A stretch of 16,354 nt of DNA from the NCBI GenBank assembly GCA_964574335.1, contig CAZNNH010000140.1:1-16354 (forward strand), read 5' to 3'. This document shows positions 12,724 through 16,354 of this stretch, one piece after another. The notes under the pieces were generated by a model. The model had not been told where the DNA came from and made no database searches. It was given only the letters and a program-made list of their open reading frames with translations. This stretch comes from CAZNNH01 sp964574335. GTDB taxonomy: Bacteria; Acidobacteriota; Vicinamibacteria; Fen-336. The stretch's first letter is position 1, and the number at the start of each line of letters is the position of its first letter. The position numbers and the translations under genes are program-made.

Positions 12724-15372
12724 TCTGAGCCCATCCGCTTCGGTCGTCTCAGCGTCGACGACGGTCTCTCCAACTCCTGGGTCCAGGCGATCGCCAAGGA
12801 CAGCCGCGGCTTCCTCTGGATCGGAACCCAGGATGGGTTGAACCGCTACGACGGTGGCAGCATCAAGGTCTACCGCCACAACCCGCGCGACCCGCACAGT
12901 CTGCCGTCTTCGCTCGCTGCAGCGCTCCTGGAGGACAGCAAGAACCGCCTGTGGATCGGTTCCGGATGGGGCAACGCGGGCTTGGCGCTCTATGACCGCG
13001 ACCATGACCGCTTCGAGCGCTTCTTGCCCAACCCCGGTCAAGCTCACGGGAACGACGTGCGGGCAATGGTGGAGGACCGCAGCGGACTGCTCTGGCTCGG
13101 CACCGACAATGGCGTGGCCCGCCTCGATCCATCGACAGGCGCCGTGACTCGGTTCCCCCTCTCACCGGAACGCAGCACCGGGACTCCGGAAGCCGTCATC
13201 CTCGCCCTGTGTGAGGACCGTCAGGGGCGGCTCTGGGTCGGCGGCCACAGTGGCCTGCTTCGCTTCGATCGGCGCACCGGCAAGTACGCTCGCTGGCCGG
13301 AACTGGGCGCGGACCCGGCGGGGCTGGGTCACGCGGAGATCTTGGACTTCTACCAAGGGAGGGACCGCGCGCTGTGGGTGGCGACCCTCGGTGATGGTCT
13401 GGTTCGTCTCGACCCGGCTACGGGCCATGAGACGCAGTACCTACCCAACCCGCGCGATCCCGCCAGCATCGGCAGCGCCCGCGTCCGCTGCCTGGTTGGT
13501 GACGGAGGCGGAAGACTCTACGTTGGCACTGAGAACCGCGGGCTCGACGTGCTCGACCTGCGCACGCGCAAGTTCGCTCACTTCCGTCCCGACCCACAGG
13601 ACGACGCCAGCCTGAGCTCCAGCTCGATCTGGAGTCTGCATCGCGACGGCCAGGGCATCCTGTGGATCGGGACCTTCGACGGGGGCGTGAGCACCATCTC
13701 GCCGTTCGCGCAGGGCTTCCAGCGGATCAGGGCGCGCCCGGGCGGTCTGAGCGACGCGCACGTCAGCGCCGTGATGGAGGATCACCTTGGCAACCTCTGG
13801 ATCGGTACGAACGGCGGAGGCCTCAACAGGCTGAACCGCAGGACGGGGACCTTCACCTACTATCGCCATGATCCCCAGGATGACACGACCATCGGCTCCG
13901 ACGCCGTGTGGGCTCTGCTCGAGGACAGCCACCATGTCGTGTGGGTCGGCGGGTGGGACGGTGGGCTCGGTCGATTGGACCCGGTTTCCGGCCGCGTCAC
14001 CCGCTTCCGCCACGATCCGGCCAATCCCCGGTCGCTGGCGAGCGACCACGTGTGGCGCATCATCGAGCTTCGGACAGGAGAGCTGCTGGTCGTGACGCAG
14101 TCCGGCGCGGACCTCTTCGACCGCGGGACGCGCAGCTTCACACGCCTGGCAGACCGCTACCCGGGAGCCGACGAGGGTGTTCTCTACAGTGCCGCCGAGG
14201 ACCAGGAAGGGAGCATCTGGCTGGCCGGGATCGGTCCGGTCGCGCGCATCGACCGCGGGACCGGGCACATCGAACGCTATCGGAACCCTGCTCGTGACCG
14301 CGACGGCGCCGGGGTGGGCTGGACCCAGGCGGTGCTGACCGATCGCGCCGGCAACGTATGGCTAGGCACCGACGCTGGGCTGAGATGCGTGGTGCCGGGT
14401 CGGCGGCAGGCGAAACGCTACACCATGGCCGACGGCTTGCCAAGCGACACGATCACGAGCCTGACCGAGGACGCCGCGGGCAACCTTTGGATCGGGACGA
14501 CGCATGGTCTGAGTGAGCTGCTGCACGCCATTCAGCTTGCCGAGAAGGCGACCTTCGTCAACTTCGACGTTCACGACGGCCTGCAGGGCAACGAGTTCAC
14601 CCGCAACGCGGCGTTCAGCGGCGGTGACGGGGAGATCTTCTTCGGTGGACCCGGGGGCCTGACCTCCTTCGATCCTCAGCAGATACGCAAGAACGAGCAG
14701 GCCCCGCCCGTCGTCCTCACGGACCTGAGGCTGTTCAATCGGTCCGTGGGAGTGGGGACGCCGGGCTCACCGCTCACCAAGGCGATCACGGAGACTCCCG
14801 AGCTCACCCTCTCCTACAAGGACTCGATGGTCACGTTCGAGTTCGCGGCCCTCAACCTCGTCGTTCCGCAGAAGAACCAGTACGCCTACAAGCTGGAGGG
14901 CTTCGATCGGGACTGGAACGAGGTCGGCACTCGGCACTCCGCCACGTACACCAACCTCCCGGACGGGACGTTCACGCTGCGTGTCCGTGGATCCAACAAC
15001 GACGGCGTCTGGAGCGACGCCGGCGTGTCGCTCGTCGTCCATGTGACGCCTCCTTTCTGGAGGGAACCGTGGTTCGTCGCAGCCGTCGTGCTCATGCTCG
15101 TCGGCGCAGCGCTGAGCGCCCACCGACTGCGCGTGCGCCGGCACGTGCGCATCGAGCGCGAGCTGCAAGCCCGTGTCGCCACGGCCCTGGCCGACGTCAA
15201 GACGCTCCGGGGCCTGCTGCCCATCTGTGCCTGGTGCAAGAACGTACGCGACGACCGTGGCTACTGGAGCCGCATCGAGGAATACGTCAGCGAGCACACC
15301 CAAGCCGAGTTCTCGCACGGCATCTGTCCGGAGTGTCGAAGCAAGATGCGGGATGGTCTGAGCCGGGGTTGA
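12724..15372 (+). CDS. Tandem paralogue of the propeller receptor, 5' end apparently broken (receptor 2)
   Basis: This is a paralogue of the preceding gene along its whole length, roughly two thirds identical by eye, with the same 14 blades, Y_Y_Y domain, membrane helix and CxxC module. In that module (LLPICAWCKNVRDDRGYW to EFSHGICPEC) 32 of 41 residues match. Homology starts right after an in-frame TGA (12721-12723) with IRFGRLSVDDGLSNSWVQAI. No ATG, GTG or TTG occurs in frame until TTG 12838 (which would give 844 residues), already inside the first blade. No signal peptide is coded in this frame. An ATG at 12657 in another register opens 23 codons that end at 12728, and a one-base shift there would join it to this gene. 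Either the gene is 5'-disrupted, or it starts unusually, or the sequence has an error. The rest is free of stops, so decay would be recent. The gene is more GC-rich than receptor 1. Confidence 0.8.
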   Translation, partial: SEPIRFGRLSVDDGLSNSWVQAIAKDSRGFLWIGTQDGLNRYDGGSIKVYRHNPRDPHSLPSSLAAALLEDSKNRLWIGSGWGNAGLALYDRDHDRFERFLPNPGQAHGNDVRAMVEDRSGLLWLGTDNGVARLDPSTGAVTRFPLSPERSTGTPEAVILALCEDRQGRLWVGGHSGLLRFDRRTGKYARWPELGADPAGLGHAEILDFYQGRDRALWVATLGDGLVRLDPATGHETQYLPNPRDPASIGSARVRCLVGDGGGRLYVGTENRGLDVLDLRTRKFAHFRPDPQDDASLSSSSIWSLHRDGQGILWIGTFDGGVSTISPFAQGFQRIRARPGGLSDAHVSAVMEDHLGNLWIGTNGGGLNRLNRRTGTFTYYRHDPQDDTTIGSDAVWALLEDSHHVVWVGGWDGGLGRLDPVSGRVTRFRHDPANPRSLASDHVWRIIELRTGELLVVTQSGADLFDRGTRSFTRLADRYPGADEGVLYSAAEDQEGSIWLAGIGPVARIDRGTGHIERYRNPARDRDGAGVGWTQAVLTDRAGNVWLGTDAGLRCVVPGRRQAKRYTMADGLPSDTITSLTEDAAGNLWIGTTHGLSELLHAIQLAEKATFVNFDVHDGLQGNEFTRNAAFSGGDGEIFFGGPGGLTSFDPQQIRKNEQAPPVVLTDLRLFNRSVGVGTPGSPLTKAITETPELTLSYKDSMVTFEFAALNLVVPQKNQYAYKLEGFDRDWNEVGTRHSATYTNLPDGTFTLRVRGSNNDGVWSDAGVSLVVHVTPPFWREPWFVAAVVLMLVGAALSAHRLRVRRHVRIERELQARVATALADVKTLRGLLPICAWCKNVRDDRGYWSRIEEYVSEHTQAEFSHGICPECRSKMRDGLSRG

Positions 15373-15559
15373 GCGCCTTCGGCAACGGGGCTGTCGCCTC
15401 CGTCGCCGGGGGGATGGATTGCCGCCAGGTGTGGCAGGCATCAGATTGAGGCGCCGGGCCGGAGCCACACAGAGAGGCCTGGTGGCGCCGGACTCACACA
15501 CCTGCCAAGATGTCTTCTTCAGGTCGCGAGGCAGTGGCCGACTGACGAGGAGTGTGCCC

Positions 15560-16354
15560 ATGACGGAGCCTGACGAGGAAACTTTCGCCGCGATGTTCGA
15601 GGCCTCGCAACAAGTGAAGCGCTTCGAAAGAGGACAGACACTCGAGGGCACGATCGTCTCGATTGGGCCAAAGGTGGCGCTCGTCGACGTTGGGGGCAAG
15701 GGCGAGGCGAGCGTGGGCGTCGAAGAGCTGAAAGACGCCGAGGGCGTTCTGGAGGTCGCCGTAGGGGACCGCGTCGAGGCCATGGTCGTGTCGACCCGGG
15801 GAGGGCTGACGCTCTCCCGACGGCTGGCGGGAGCCGCCGCGACCGAGCGGCAGCTCGAGGATGCGTTCCACGCCGGTCTTCCGGTTCAGGGAAGGGTCGA
15901 GAAGGAGATCAAGGGCGGGTACGAGGTGCGCATCGGCCGCCAGCGGGCCTTCTGCCCGTCTTCACAGATCGACATCGTGCGGACGGAGACTGGGACGCAC
16001 CAGGGGCAAGTCTACGAGTTCCGGATCCTCGAGCACAGGGAAGAGGGCAGGAACCTCGTCGTCTCGCGGCGGGCGCTGCTCGAAGAGGAGCAGCAGGCGC
16101 AGGCCGCCGAGATCCGGCAATCGATCGCGGAAGGCGCGGTGATGACTGGGCGGGTGACGTCCGTGCGCGACTTCGGGGCGTTCGTCGACCTCGGCGGCGG
16201 CGTGCAGGGCCTGCTGCATGTGTCTGAGATGGGCTGGTCGCGCGTGTCGGACACGTCGCAGGTGGTCGCGCCCGGCGAGAAGATCACCGTCAAGGTTCTG
16301 CGCGTGGATGACGACAAGCGGAAGATCGCCCTGGGGTTGAAGCAGCTCACCGCG
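15560..16354 (+). CDS. S1-domain RNA-binding protein, ribosomal protein S1-like (3' end outside window)
   Basis: The start at ATG 15560 has GAGGAG at 15547-15552 with 7-nt spacing. The frame is open for 265 codons to the window edge. Three S1 (OB-fold) repeats are visible. The first is at about 24-90 (GQTLEGTIVSIGPKVALVDV, GGLTLSRR). The second, more divergent, is at about 106-172 (GLPVQGRVEKEIKGGYEVRI, RNLVVSRRALLEEE). The third, the most canonical, is at about 191-262 (GRVTSVRDFGAFVDLGGG, VQGLLHVSEMGWSRV, KRKIALGLKQL). S1 repeats bind single-stranded RNA. In ribosomal S1 they bring mRNA to the 30S subunit. Because the C terminus is missing, I cannot say whether this is the full-length RpsA or a shorter S1-like protein. 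The 187-bp gap before it shows no clear terminator for the receptor genes, only a spaced inverted repeat CAGGTGTG/CACACCTG (15426-15433, 15497-15504). Confidence 0.88.
   Translation, partial: MTEPDEETFAAMFEASQQVKRFERGQTLEGTIVSIGPKVALVDVGGKGEASVGVEELKDAEGVLEVAVGDRVEAMVVSTRGGLTLSRRLAGAAATERQLEDAFHAGLPVQGRVEKEIKGGYEVRIGRQRAFCPSSQIDIVRTETGTHQGQVYEFRILEHREEGRNLVVSRRALLEEEQQAQAAEIRQSIAEGAVMTGRVTSVRDFGAFVDLGGGVQGLLHVSEMGWSRVSDTSQVVAPGEKITVKVLRVDDDKRKIALGLKQLTA

Noticed and set aside
12721..12732. Programmed +1 frameshift at ATC TGA joining the 12657 frame to receptor 2
   Set aside because: There is no strong upstream Shine-Dalgarno-like stimulator, the P-site codon would re-pair poorly, and the joined N terminus has no signal peptide. 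A mutation or sequence error is simpler.

Overview
The window looks like a GC-rich bacterial chromosome segment, most likely from an acidobacterium or a close relative. The main clue is the VWFA-related protein of the 'acidobacterial' type, supported by high GC and the paralogous two-component-propeller receptors. No rRNA, tRNA, CRISPR array, insertion sequence or phage gene was seen. Placement rests on family knowledge only.

Left part (1-7892): a secreted polysaccharide deacetylase with a C-terminal NTF2/SnoaL-like domain is read leftwards and runs off the window edge. It diverges from a secreted VWFA-related protein. That gene converges, with only 6 bp between stop codons, on elongation factor P, which is read leftwards behind a three-domain Ada-type alkylation-repair protein. 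Divergent from ada is a large polytopic membrane protein that combines a GT-C-like core, a PA14-like extracytoplasmic domain and a discoidin-like C terminus. Both divergent intergenic regions hold clear inverted repeats (1119-1147 and 5167-5214) that could be operators.

Middle gap (7893-8275): about 380 bp without an intact gene. It contains a stretch on the minus strand with strong coding-like codon usage (a possible gene relic). Base composition falls after this gap.

Right part (8276-15372): a signalling island on the plus strand. It holds a soluble PAS-histidine kinase-receiver hybrid, then two tandem paralogous membrane receptors. Each receptor has 14 propeller-type blade repeats, a Y_Y_Y domain and one membrane helix, the layout of the sensor half of Bacteroides-type hybrid two-component systems. 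Neither receptor has a kinase. Both end in a short cytoplasmic module with two CxxC pairs. The natural hypothesis is a split system in which the soluble hybrid kinase works with kinase-less receptors. The second receptor has no recognisable start codon or signal peptide, although its homology to the first extends up to an in-frame stop.

Right edge (15560-16354): an S1-domain RNA-binding protein, cut by the window end.
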